The notes below the pieces were generated by a model. The model was not told the origin of the DNA. It ran no database searches and saw only the letters and a program-made list of their open reading frames with translations. A stretch of 64,000 nucleotides of DNA from Aurelia coerulea (Eukaryota; Cnidaria; Scyphozoa; Semaeostomeae; Ulmaridae): assembly GCA_039566865.1 (NCBI GenBank), contig CM076954.1:8316001-8380000 (forward strand). Reading direction: 5' to 3'. The translations under genes and the position numbers were made by a program. Positions 40,833 to 51,656 of the stretch are shown here, in pieces (position 1 is the stretch's first letter; the number at the start of each line of letters is the position of its first letter).

Positions 40833-42760
40833 TTATGATTCGATTTTAAGTACTATAATTCCTCCTTTCATACAAGTCAAACCAATGACAGAAAATGGGC
40901 AAGAGCCAGGTATTATAACATTATCCATATCTCTAAATATCATGTAATCTTTAAGAAAGTAATGAAAAGTGTTATTTTCTGCACATAGCATTGGCCAGTA
41001 GACAGCTGATTCCCAGAACGGTATTACCATGGTACCACGTACCTTCCTTTCAGTAATATATCTAGCAACTTTCGGAATATCCTCAACAGGAGGGACCAGT
41101 AAGTTATTTTCGCATTCCCAATTTTGTAAAAAAGCACCAACTGCCTCTGATCCTGGGCAGAAAAATTTAGAGTTAAATCGTTGAAGTTTCCTGTTTTGCG
41201 AGTTTGCAAATCTGTCTATAGTAAATGGACCCCATGTTGAGTTTAGAAAGGCGAAAAAGATGGGCGTTATCTGCCAATCTCCGACATCGGTGTACTTAGA
41301 AAGTTTGTCAGCATCAGCATTCAATATTCTAGGAATCCAAGAGACCTGTAGCAATATGCCATTTTCTCTACAAATTGAATCAATTTCTAAAGCAATGGAA
41401 TGCAGCTCATGAATTCTGCTCCCAACGTGGACTATTCTCGATGCTGCATAATTATCAACTTTCAAAATAACTCTCCTCGATTTAATTTTGGGGAGGAAAC
41501 TTTTTAGGGAAAAAAGTACAGCAGTCAATTCACGCCAAGTAGAACTTTTGATTGTTTCTTCAAATGACAACCTCCTATGGGCTTTAAAACAATTATCGAG
41601 TACCGCTCCTACTCCTGTAGCGCTAGCATCTGAAGATATACCTACCGATGTTAGATTAGAGACTCTTATGTTTCGGAAATTTAACGATTTTATATTATTT
41701 TGCCAAAAAAGAATTTCTAAATGAGCACCCGCAAAGTTAAGTATGTTTAGGGCAGCATCCCAGGAGGATCGACTTTCAATTACAGCATATAAGTATCTTG
41801 ATTTGAGACTTACGATATTTCCTAAAACATATTTTGTTGACAATAATTTACCTGCGAATTGAGCTAACTTTCTTGAAGTTGTATAGGGCTTTTGCAAAAG
41901 TATATTAGTTTGATTCAATATTGAATCTATCCGAGTTTGTGGTATGAATAGAATATTGTTATTAAAATCCATGGAAACCCCTCCATGTTAATAATTTTGT
42001 TGGCTCCCAAACAGATTTTTCATCATTTGCAACAAAACCCGCCTTCGCAAGGGTATCTTTAACATTATTAGAGTGCAGTTGAGCCGTAGGTTTGGAGTCA
42101 GCAATAGCAATACCATCATCAAGATAAACACATATTCTAATTCCTTGAGAACGCCAATGTTTTACCAAAGGTCTTAGAAGCTTTGTAAAAATATACGGAG
42201 CGGAGCACATGCCAAAAGTTAGAACGGTAAAAACAAAAAAATTTTCAACTCCATCGAATATCCAGGAAAAACCGAGAAAGGTTTGATGATCAGGAAAAAT
42301 ATCAACATGATGATAACCTTGTTTCAAATCAAATTTAAAAACAAAAGAATCTGGTTGTAAATAGTTCTCAAAGGAACGCCAATCATCAAAACGAATATTC
42401 TCTTTAAAGATATGTCTGTTTACATATCGTAAATCAATAATCAATCTCAATTTTCCTGAAGAATTCGCAGCAACAGATAGGGGACTCACAACATGTGGGG
42501 TAAAACTGACTTCCACCGCTGAGCCACGCTTTAACAGTTCTAAAATGCTTTCAGAAACAAAATCTTGATTCAAATAAGAAGATTTGTTATTTTTAAACAA
42601 AGCCTGCTTCGGTGTATTTATGAGAGGTATTCTGTAACCAAATTTAATCAATTCAATAACACTCTCTGGTGCCTTAATATGTTCCCAGAAGGCAACATTT
42701 TTAGCCAAATTTCCTTTCACACGTGTTTCGGTGGACATATCCAAATCAAAATCAAGACAA
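40833..42760 (-). pseudogene. RT and RNase H of the Ngaro/PAT-type element
   Basis: The RT lies in the frame ending at 41962: LRLIIDLRYVNRHI, FKFDLKQGYHHVDI, FTVLTFGMCSAPYIFTKL and the catalytic CVYLDDGIAI. One frameshift at 41962-41972 (LTWRGFHGF against WDFNNNILF) moves to the frame 41972-40833, which holds RNase H (SDASATGVGAVL, STWRELTAVLFSL, LKVDNYAASRI, ILNADADKLSK) and a long C-terminal extension. Active-site residues are visible. A single indel breaks an otherwise intact polyprotein. Confidence 0.88.
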
Positions 42761-43626
42761 CAATCTTTTTCAAAATGAAAATCAATTTCATTGATAAATA
42801 AACCATTAAAATACTCATCTTGGTTTTTGCTGGAGTTGAAGTCTCCCAAAAGAGGCTGGGTTACTGGTGATTGGGTAATTGCGGCGCCAGTGTCCGAACT
42901 GTCCGCAGGCCAGGCAAATATTGGTTGGTTTTGCTTGCATCCTGAAGGCTGGACGCTGAAACTGGGGCGTATTGTTGAAGTAGCCTGGTCTTCCGGCCGC
43001 GGGGAAACGAAATGGCTGTGGCTGGGGAAAGCACGCTTGTGGTTGCAAAATTTGCTGTCTTCCGGCAAGAAATGGCTGCATAGGACTGTTGTGAAATTGC
43101 TGCCTGGTTGCGGTCTTTCTTTTAATCATTGCTCTGGACTCCGCTGCACGAAGCTTTTTCTCATCCTCGCTGTCGCTCGCTATCTCATCTGACACGTATT
43201 CTTCCACCGTTGACCAGCCAGCTGGGGATCTGTCAGCAATCTTAATCAATTTGTTGCGTTTGTGTAGCTCCTTAGAAATCGAATTTAACCGCTTCTTGGG
43301 CCTTGTCTTCGCTCCTGTTTCCAAAAGTTTAGTTACTTCTTCTATTCGATCGATTATTCCATCGTTGAACTCAAATTGCATCTTGTTGGATTTGAATTTG
43401 AATTCTCTGTGCTGGCAAGATTTTTTCTTTGAATCGTCATCTGACTCGTGCGTTAGCTCACGTTTCAAACTCTTAAACTTGCTATCGAAGTACGACTGCA
43501 TCAGGGACAATGCCTCGCTGTTATCCAAGGTGTCCTGGCTTTTTGCGAAGGTGTTTCCCTGATTTCCATTTCATCGTCTGACGTTTGTCTTGTTCCACTC
43601 TCAGAGTTTCTTTCGGTCGCAGACAT
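42760..43626 (-). pseudogene. gag-like ORF of the Ngaro/PAT-type element
   Basis: The best start is the ATG at 43626 (MSATERNSESGT), which shifts by one base near 43540 into the long frame 43528-42815. The product is charged and probably coiled-coil at the start (SLMQSYFDSKFKSLKREL), Gln/Pro/Phe-rich later, and ends in a zinc-knuckle CLACGQFGHWRRNYP. The fourth ligand of the expected C-x2-C-x4-H-x4-C is Tyr instead of Cys. The C-terminus overlaps the start of the RT frame (43068). Confidence 0.75.
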
Positions 43627-43641
43627 AACGCAAACAGCACA

Positions 43642-43815
43642 CCTATCTTACATAAAAGTACTTGCTATCGACCTGTGATTCTCCACGCCTTGAAGAGCTT
43701 TTTATATTTGCCTACTAAGCACGCCTCACGGAGAGCGTGCAACAGTATTCCCTTAAGAGCTTAACAATGCTTCTACAAAATAGTTTCCTATTGTACTGTT
43801 AATAAATTCATTTAT
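43642..43815 (-). repeat. split direct repeat a (5' end of the element)
   Basis: 174 bp, nearly identical to 39056-39229 (one visible change, GCTTCTAC versus GCTGCTAC). It contains the inverted motif GCACGCCTCACGGAGAGCGT near the middle. Confidence 0.9.
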
Positions 43816-44100
43816 GGAGTAGAATCTTTATCTTTCAGGGGAATTTTTCTTTGGAATACCCTTGATGACAGTATAAAACAAGAACCGACACTAGCACGTT
43901 TTAAAGATAAGATAAAAGATTGGGCCGGAGAACATTGCCCCTGCAGAATATGTCGTTAACGAAACAGGATGTGGTACTAGTTTTTTTAGATTTCAAATAT
44001 TTATGTGGGTTTGTCTTAATTAGTATTGATAATACTATTATAAACCAACGGTAAATAATGAATATGATAAGATATGATACTGTCTTTCCGCTAAATTTTC
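43816..44100 (+). pseudogene. LINE-D part 2: C-terminus and 3' UTR
   Basis: Resumes as YGVESLSFRGIFLWNTL, then FKDKIKDWAGEHCPCRICR and TAA at about 43957. The CPCRIC terminus matches CPCKLC of LINE-C. AT-rich 3' UTR to about 44100; no A-tail was identified. Confidence 0.8.
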
Positions 44101-44329
44101 TTTTGTTCAAGATTGATTCCCCCTACGGTTTCTATGTGAAATGAGAAAGTGAAAAAAGCTTTTTAGCGCATTTCAAGTCATGTGGCAATACTCTAGGGAC
44201 GTTTCTGTATTGTCCTACTTTTTGCATTCACGGCACGAATTTTTCTTGTTTTGAAATAAGTTATAAAATTCTAAAGTGGTTTTATCAAGAGATTTTATCG
44301 CCCGACTTGAAGTGGCGTAAACAGGCCTC

Positions 44330-44412
44330 GACAAGCCTTCGCCGATTTTATCTGTTGGAGAGGCAATTACTCCGCCAAACCTGGAGATATTTTAACCGGC
44401 ATCCAAACATGT
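44330..44412. repeat. inverted-repeat arm paired with 37955-38045
   Basis: Reverse-complement partner of the arm upstream of LINE-D (see that entry). 44413-44828 beyond it holds no recognisable feature. Confidence 0.65.
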
Positions 44413-44828
44413 ATATCCAAACATCTGGAGAGTAGATATCTTCAAAAAAGTTGGGATATTTCAAGCAGTTTTTTGTCCTGGTCGCATTTTATGAAGGTAG
44501 GAAAAATTTAGAAAAATCTTCACGGGTTTCTTTTGCCGTCTTCGTTAATTCGCTTATTTGCCTTAAAATTCTGCTTCAGTATCACGTGATTGATGACGTC
44601 ATCAAATATAGCCCAAATCGTACAAAATCCTCCATAAATCCATGTATGTTCGCTCGATTTTGCATCTTACCAATAGCAAAGCTAAATTCACTTTCTTTGA
44701 AAATGAGGCTTATATCTTCTTATGGCATAATTAAAATCTTTACTTAGTCACTGCAGTAACTTTTGGAATTTTAGTATTGTGTGCCAGACGATCTATATGT
44801 TTTCGTTTCTCAAACTGTTGAGTAACCC

Positions 44829-45420
44829 TTTCCCGACCCTCGTGCAGCAGTGTTAGACTTATGACGATGAGTCCCTTGTATCCCTGCGGTACCTTGCTTA
44901 ACAGGGACTCATAATGAAACAGTTAAAAACCTGACCCTATCTTCTGCATTCGATCGAACGAATCTGGACCGAACGACTGCTTCGGCTCTGTTCAACGGTC
45001 ACTCCTCAGAAAGGAAATGCGATAGACACCACGGTAAGCAGACCCTTAATTAACGAAACTTGGTATTCATCTGAAGAAGAAAGTTCACTTTACCTGGTGA
45101 ATGCAAAATACGTCTTTTAATGCTGCAATGTCCACGTTTTTAAGACCAAAACATACCAGAGAAATCTTCAAATACCTGCAGCAGCAACTTCCTTCAAAGT
45201 TAGTAAGCATCAAATTGAAGGTTCGAAACTTATTGTTCTTCGCCAAATCTCGCATTCTGATTGGTATGCTAGGAATCCCAGCATATTAGGCCTAAATAGG
45301 GTCAACTTTTTCAGAGTAATAATATGAGTCTCTATTGACTCAAGCATCATCTTGAAGTCAAAGAGCACAGGGAAACAAGAGACTCATGGTCGTAAGTCTA
45401 CAGCAGTGTGACCAGGGAAA
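44829..45420. repeat. inverted-repeat element, about 55-bp arms
   Basis: 44829-44886 (TGCAGCAGTGTTAGACTTAT ... GAGTCCCTTGTATCCCTG) is inverted at 45368-45420 (ACAAGAGACTCATGGTCGTA ... CAGGG). The centre is non-coding and includes a second GGGACTCATAATGAAAC copy. Likely a MITE. 45421-46279 has no credible gene. Confidence 0.6.
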
Positions 45421-46279
45421 ATTAGCTGATGGAGTATCAAAATGAGGGGGCTTGGGGCAACGTCTCCAGAAAAATCTCTGAGGGCACTCACTCTCCTTTG
45501 GCTTAGAATGCTTCTCCCTATCCCATGTTTGGCGGTACTAAAATTAATTTTTTTTTACCATGTGTAACAATAGTTTTATGAATTAGTATCCATATAGGGA
45601 TATTTTTGAATAAACATCTGTTCTTTGTCTTAGAATGCCTATCGCCATCCCATCTTTACCAGAGCAAAATTGGAAACTTTGAAATTTTCAAAATTATTTT
45701 AGCAGTTTTCTATCAATCAACACTCTTATAAAACTTTTTGCCCAAAAGCTTTTACTATGTCGCAGCAATCCAAGTTTTTCGTGCCCCCAAAGTGGAGGTC
45801 TTGAAAAAGTATGTCCCGGAAATGTTTAAAACTATGGCAGCCTTACTTTGGCTTGTACTGAGTCTCCCATTCATTTCTAGCATTTGTCAGAAAATTAGCC
45901 ATTACCGTATCTTCACTCTCGACTGTATTAATTTCTTTGAACCAGTTCATTAACAGGGAAGGATTCAAATGTGAAGTGATATTTCCATTATTCAAGAATG
46001 CAGATCTACTAAAGAAGTTCATAATTTCGCAAAAGGGCCCTTTTCCGGCAAAAACGGGCCCTTTTTGCAAGATTTTGAGGGGGTGCGACGACAACAACAT
46101 TTGTACTCTGAATGCAAGCATGGAGGTCTAGCCTCGTGTCAGCCTCTTCGTGATTAGACTGGCCACACAATCTCTGTATACTCCTTAGAACTGATTTTCC
46201 GCTAATATAGAGACTTGTTGCCAAACAGTGTCTGAAATCGGAATAACTTGAAAGCCTCGTTTTCAAAAGCGCTACATGC

Positions 46280-46403
46280 TTGAAATTACATACGTACATA
46301 CATACATACATACATACATACATACATACATACATACATACATACATACATACATACATACATACATACATACATACATACATACATACATACATACATA
46401 CAT
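46280..46403. repeat. (CATA)n microsatellite at the 3' end of LINE-E
   Basis: About thirty CATA/TACA units. On the minus strand it reads (TATG)n directly after the LINE-E 3' UTR, so it is best explained as the element's repetitive 3' tail. The Cys-Met-Tyr-Val repeat ORF across it is an artefact. Confidence 0.9.
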
Positions 46404-46722
46404 TCTTCATTTCATAACGCAGGTTTAATGTTTGGCAACCTCTTGTTGGCTGATGTGGACCTGCAACTTGAAAGTTCTAAACAAAAATAATTGTAAAACA
46501 AAACCCTAATACCTAACTTAAACCTAATATCATTTCTCTATTTCAAATATCTTAAATAAAAATATAGCTAATAACCAGAAATACACAAAAGTATCGAGAT
46601 CTTTATTCATGTTTACAATGGTTCCCTTACTAAACGAAATTCGTTCGATTATTTTATCATTCTTTGACAAAAATTTCGTAAAATTTAACAAATTGTCAGC
46701 GCTCTTCAAATCTGAGTTTAAC
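46404..46722 (-). pseudogene. LINE-E part 3: extreme C-terminus and 3' UTR
   Basis: Immediately left of T1. The minus strand continues the LINE-E frame (…WNALN / SDLKSADNLLNFTKFL) for about 50 codons and then runs through the 3' UTR to the microsatellite tail. The AGTTTAAC at 46715-46722 is duplicated at 51724-51731. Confidence 0.8.
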
Positions 46723-46789
46723 TAGCCTGCGTGCAGACTCGACTATCCTAAAGTGTAGAGTCTGCGCAACAAAGTCGAAACGCTTGTCT
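46723..46789. repeat. T1 left terminal inverted repeat
   Basis: TAGCCTGCGTGCAGACTCGA start. It contains a sub-terminal inverted pair: GCAGACTC near 46733 and GAGTCTGCGC near 46759, so each terminus can fold on itself. Same layout in T2 and in the MITE at 60793-61212. Confidence 0.9.
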
Positions 46790-48460
46790 TATGACTCAGC
46801 AGAAATTGCTGCCGCTGGCGGTTCTGCGGCCTTTTTGCGCAGTGTTGGATTAAATGGCGCGTCAACACGCCAAGATCATTATCCTTCATGGTCGACAATT
46901 CTGCACTGTAGCAAAATATCGCGTAAGAAAAAGCAATCATTTGTACCACTACTGCATCAAATATATCTTCATGCCTTTTTCTTAAAGAATATTTCGTTGA
47001 AGGATGGTCGCAAAGACTTTAATTTGCTCGTTGGAAAAGGGAAATTTAACGTGAAAGCTGCTTTGCAACAATTGGAGGTCGTCGTACGGCCTAGGCCCAC
47101 GGCAAAGTATAGTTGTGGAGAATGTCTCAGACTTCTTCTGCAGCGCATCCAGTCTGCACGTCAAGAGCAGAGAGTTTTGGAGGATCAAGCATCCAATATT
47201 TACTAGCAGGCACTTGCAGCAAAAAAATCAACCTTTGAAAAATGCAACAACAAGCTTTCAGGGACTCCGAGGAAATCAGAAAATGGGGGACGGGAACTTT
47301 GTACAAAAAATTACCACAGCACAACGAGGGGTGTATCACTCTTCCGAAAAGGCGTACGAGATTTTTTTAAACAATAGGATTTTCAGGGATTTTTTACGGA
47401 TTTTTCTTGAAAACAAAAGGACTTTCGCCAAAGGTGTACGAGATTTTTACAGAGTGATTCGTCCCTCGCAGCACAACATGACGATCTGCCTTCCAGAACT
47501 GGGTAATTTGCAAAGGGGGGGGGGGGGCAATGGCCCTGGTTTTTGTATTTGAAGATTGGTGATTCTCTAGCATTTTGACACCAAATTTGATAAAATACCA
47601 TTAGTAGAAGCAACACAGGCCTACATTTTCTTGGCTACAAAATGAGTCACAACCACATTTGGTCCAAGGTATTTGATATAATGCATCCTGCAACATCCTG
47701 CATTGAACCAAAAGGCTGATTACATCCTGTAGTTGATTTCTTTCATGAGCAATAATAATGTTCAATGTTCAATTTATGTTCAAACCTCTTGAAAATTGTA
47801 TTCATTTGTGTCTATTGATTTTGAGTAGATGATGAAATAGCTCAAAATGCCACAAGCAGAACATAAGAAACCTAACAAGTTTTTGAAGTGTGCTGGCTCT
47901 GCTCTATAACAAAACCATATTTGGTAATGTTCTGCTTGTGACATTTGTTAAATAAAAAGAGGTTTACAAAGATCAATCATTGCAATCTCTCAAAGGACGG
48001 ATCTTGCAACACTTACACAATCTTGAAAGGAGCATGGCTTGAAATTGAGTATATTAACCTAATTAGAATTTGATCAAGCTTTGCAATAACCCTACACAAG
48101 AATTACTCTCAAACAGACAACAAATCAAGCTTGTTTGAGTTTGCCTTCAGCAACAAAGATTTGTTTTCCCAAAGGGAAATCCAGCATCATCTGCTTGAAC
48201 TGGAAATGAGCTTGAATGGTGACTGTTTTCAGTATGATATCAATCTCACTTTAGATTCTTGTCAGTCTCAAGAGAGTTCAAATCAATTTGCAGAGCTTGT
48301 TTCCCGGAGCCAGTTGTGAGGGTGCATGCTGCAAGCTAGCGCAAGTGGTGCAGAACTCTTACTTGAATCAGGCTCTCAAACATGCTCAAACCATACTCAA
48401 AACAAGTTGGTATCAGGCTTGAAGCATGCTACAAACATACTCAATATTTTGCAAAAGGAT
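46784..48460 (+). pseudogene. T1 left gene, unidentified (candidate transposase)
   Basis: The open frame 46784-47206 gives a basic protein segment (GKGKFNVKAALQQLEVVVRP, YSCGECLRLLLQRIQSARQE) with a C-x2-C pair. A frame continues as KKSTFEKCNNKLSGTPRKSE, with more Cys and Lys/Arg. It then dissolves into stops, a G13 tract near 47514-47527, and scattered exons up to about 48460 that are shared with T2 (12717-13560) and, in inverted orientation, with 61930-62400. A Cys-rich N-terminus and position inside the left TIR make it the likely transposase gene. No DDE motif can be pointed out. Confidence 0.45.
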
Positions 48461-48479
48461 TGCCCAACAAATCAAAAGT

Positions 48480-49500
48480 TATGAAGAAGAATGCCTAAAT
48501 AATATAGAGTGGAAAGACAGAACACAACTCAGAGATAAATTCTGGTTTAGGAGATGTCAGAAAACAGAAATTTTAATTCTTCTGTGATAGGTTTGTAGAA
48601 AACAAACCACATTCATTTTGGAGAGGACAAAACTCAATAAATTCTCTTTAGAAAAAAAAGCAAGAACCTGAAAAAGTATCTGGGATGCATCCTAGATGAA
48701 AATATTTCTGGGCAGTCGATGGTAACTAAAGATGCTTGGAAAAATAAATGGCAATTAGCAGGTTGCTTTTAAATGCTCTTATTCAACCTCATTTTTATCA
48801 TGGATGCACTTCTTGGTATCCAGGGTTGAATAAGAGGCTGTCCAAAAAAATCTAGATGGCTCAAAACAAAATGCATTTGTTTTTACCTGAATTTGAAAAG
48901 CACAGCACATATTGGGGTCACAGAATTCAAGGCTATAAATTGGCGCACTACAAAGAACAGGACAGATCAATGTGTCCATTTCAATGTAAGGAAATTGTTC
49001 AAAGGAACTGCCCCAGTGTGCAGTGCTGAGATATTCCCTCTAGTCAACCAGGGCCAAACAACACAAAAATCCAAGTTCAAATTGGATATTCCATTTCAAA
49101 AACATAATGCTGGACAAAAATGCCTGTCTTATCTAGGGCCAAAAACATGGATAGTCTTTCATCTGAGATCAAATCAACAAACAATATTTATGCTTTCAAA
49201 CATAAGATCAAAGAGAACTTTTTCCAAAATATACAGAAAGAGAAAAATGACATAAATGTCTTCTACTAAGGACCATATTGAAAATACACATCATGCAGCT
49301 CTGAATGTCCTTTTTTCTATGTATTTCTGTTATACAGCACCTCTAAGGGGACCAATATGGAAGTAAAGTCAGCTTGACCTTTTAGTGCTATCCCTGCCAC
49401 TGTAATTAGAGGTGTTTATCTTTATATTTTTAACATCTAATATTGTATTGTATCTATATTTTATTATCAAACTTGTAGATATCTATTGTGGCAAATTGAT
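48480..49500 (+). pseudogene. old LINE remnant inside T1
   Basis: Decayed RT-downstream region of a CR1-like LINE: an IVFG/ILFS-type block near 48650, YLGCILDENISG near 48690, then the frame 48893-49255 (TKNRTDQCVHFNVRKLFKGT, AEIFPLVNQGQTTQKSKFKL, KCLSYLGPKTW). A 3' UTR follows to about 49500. The start is shared with T2 (13690-13830). Confidence 0.75.
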
Positions 49501-49665
49501 ACATACATACTGTACATACATAAATATTTGAGCATAGATACAATACAATATATATAGGGTTATTAAAGGAAAACACCCCTAATTACAGTGGCAGGGGTAG
49601 CAATAAAAGGTCAAGATGACCTTAATTCCATAATATAGTCCCCTTGGAGATGCTGGTACAACAAA
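49333..49665. repeat. inverted pair of LINE 3'-UTR segments in T1
   Basis: 49333-49420 (CACCTCTAAGGGGACCAATA ...) is inverted at about 49565-49665 (... CCCCTTGGAGATGCTGGTAC). Two 3' ends of the same LINE family face each other. Only the minus-oriented one is present in T2 (19040-19140). Confidence 0.7.
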
Positions 49666-49968
49666 AAATGTGATAGAAAAATACAAAACTGTAGTTTTGA
49701 AAAGCTTTTTGTTCACTTGAATGTCACTGAACTGATTGCAAATGAAATTTAGAATATCTGTTGTAAGAAATCATGATGCAGATACCTGAAAATATGTTAA
49801 AACAACTTAATGCTACAAGTTTATTCCATTATTTTAGAATATCAGAAATTTTACAGCCAACATCCTCTACAAGCGCCTGATCCTGTTCTGCCAACTGTGG
49901 TTGGGTATTGGAAAAACATTTAGTAAAGAAACCTTTTAAATGTTGTATGAATATGAATTGCTACACCA

Positions 49969-50054
49969 ACTAAGAAACTGCTAAGAAAGTTTCTGCACTT
50001 AAATTCAATAAATTTAAGAAGCATTCCATTGTGGGTAAATTTCTTAGTTTCTTT
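49969..50054. mobile_element. short AAGAAACT-type MITE in T1
   Basis: CTAAGAAACT ... TTTCTTAGTTTCTTT termini. Orthologous to 19486-19570. Confidence 0.6.
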
Positions 50055-50429
50055 TAAAACGATCCCTGTATATGTTCACAAGTTATTGTTCGTTCAATAA
50101 TATGCACAGATTGAGCTGCTACAATTGCAATTAATTAATCCGTATTGTTTTGTTGTGAACTTCTACTACAGTAGTTGCATAAAATTCCTTCATTCTCAAA
50201 TTGTCTAAATTGACAATCAGCATACAGTATGCTAGTTCAAAATGGATTCTCCTGTTTCCAGATAGCGAGATCTGTCTCCATGATGTAAATTTAGACAATT
50301 AGAACATCTTCAAACTTCTTTGATTAAAATTCTTACTCTTCTTACTCTTTTAAACTTCACTCTTCTCACTGTCCATATCATGATAGAGTTCTTGGCTGCA
50401 GAACGTTGTTGCTATTAAACATGGGTAGA

Positions 50430-51560
50430 GACTGGGGCTAAATTCACAACAGACAAGACTGATGCTATTGTAGATTTGAAGCAGTTGCTGTGAAAACTGC
50501 AAGTTTCACTGAAGAATCCAGAAATGCCTTTATTTCCCGAACTTGTCCATACAATTTTCTGAAGGCCAGGTTTCTGAGTAGTGCCAGGTCCCTGAAAGAA
50601 TGAAAATTGCAAATGTGAGCCACAATATACTATTTACCAGCCTAATATTTTTGACATCCAGATACCTCTCAAAAGAGCTATTTGAAGCAGAGTCTTAGAA
50701 ACTCATTTAAAACTTTGGTAGGCAAAGAGTCATAAAATTCGAGAAACTGTCTACTTCTACCAGCCCTGAGCCTTTTTAGTTTCTTTAAAAACATATGAAA
50801 AGTCTTAGACAGCTGCTTCATTGTCTCTCCTCTACTTTAAAGGTTTAAAATCTACATTCCACATTATCTTTTAATCATGCACTGGTACTCATGAAATGAG
50901 AGACACATTAATTTGGTGCCTCGGTCTGCTTCAGTTAAGTAAGTAATATGCCAATGTAAATCCAAAAAAACATACGATGCAAATACTAACCACTTACCTC
51001 TGTGCAATACAGTGAGCTTCATGAAATGCAACACATACACAGTCCTCGATGAACGCAGTGAAAGAGAGGTATTTTCGCCAACGATCTGTTGCTACGATGT
51101 GAAGATGCGATGCTGAATATCCCTCCTTCTTCGATGTCTTTCAAAACCTCCTCTGTCTGACTGCAGTCGACTGGTCAAAATAAATTACAGCAGTGTTGAT
51201 ACCAATGTTCTTGAGTTTCCCTACTTGATCAAGCATCAACAACTGGAGTGGTGAATAACGAGTATGTAATTTTGAGAGGATTCACATCTTAAATAATCGC
51301 TAGCTAAATAATCAGCAACCATCAAGGGAATGGCTTGAAAAATCAGCGACTTCCCATATCCTGGAGGTGCACTAAAGTAAAGGTTCTTCCCTTGAAAGAA
51401 ACAGCAAAGGGCTTTTTCTTGATCCTCAAACATGTTGGGAACGCAATAATATAACTTAACGAATTCCAATCCTTCTTTTAAACCTTTCAGCGCTCCAAAC
51501 TAAGTTTCTCACAGCTCCACACTACTTCGCCATTTTGAAACGAATAAGCAAGCACCGCGC
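50430..51560 (-). pseudogene. T1 RecQ-like helicase gene (two visible exons)
   Basis: Exon 1, about 51560-50998: WSAERFKEGMEFVKLYY-type N-terminus, FEDQEKALCCF, Walker A FSAPPGYGKSLIFQAIPLM, then after a frameshift SPLQLLMLDQVGKLKNIGIN (RecQ motif Ia), ATDRWRKYLSF and the Walker B block AFHEAHCIAQ, ending at AG|GTAAGT. Exon 2 from 50591 after TTCTTTCAG: LALLRNLAFRKLYGQVREIK and AVFTATAS (motif III). Motifs IV-VI were not found. Frameshifts and an early stop make this copy non-functional. RecQ helicases unwind DNA 3'-5'; inside a TIR element it presumably once served transposition or repair of donor DNA. Confidence 0.8.
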
Positions 51561-51656
51561 GGCGTGATTACTCGTGTACGAACATTTTTGTCCAATCAAA
51601 ATCCGAGCTGCTTCCCAAACTTTTATAGGAAATTGATTGATCAATCACGATGAGTT

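Larger units (their letters stand above)
38834..43815 (-). mobile_element. Ngaro/PAT-type YR retrotransposon with split direct repeats
   Basis: On the minus strand the order is repeat a (43815-43642), gag, RT, RNase H, YR, repeat b (39322-39229), repeat a' (39229-39056), a unique 129-bp piece, repeat b' (38926-38834). a/a' are 174-bp near-identical direct copies and b/b' about 93-bp direct copies. This is the A1-ORFs-B1-A2-B2 split-direct-repeat layout of Ngaro and PAT elements, distinct from the inverted layout of the DIRS at 24368-29166. Removal rejoins the LINE-D frame (HLV / YGVESLSF) with about one or two shared T bases and no longer TSD. Confidence 0.92.

Noticed and set aside
46280..46403. 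CRISPR-like periodic repeat
   Set aside because: A 4-base period without spacers; a simple microsatellite in a eukaryotic genome.
46009..46410. Minus-strand ORF with Cys-Met-Tyr-Val repeats
   Set aside because: It is the translation of the (CATA)n microsatellite and not a gene.
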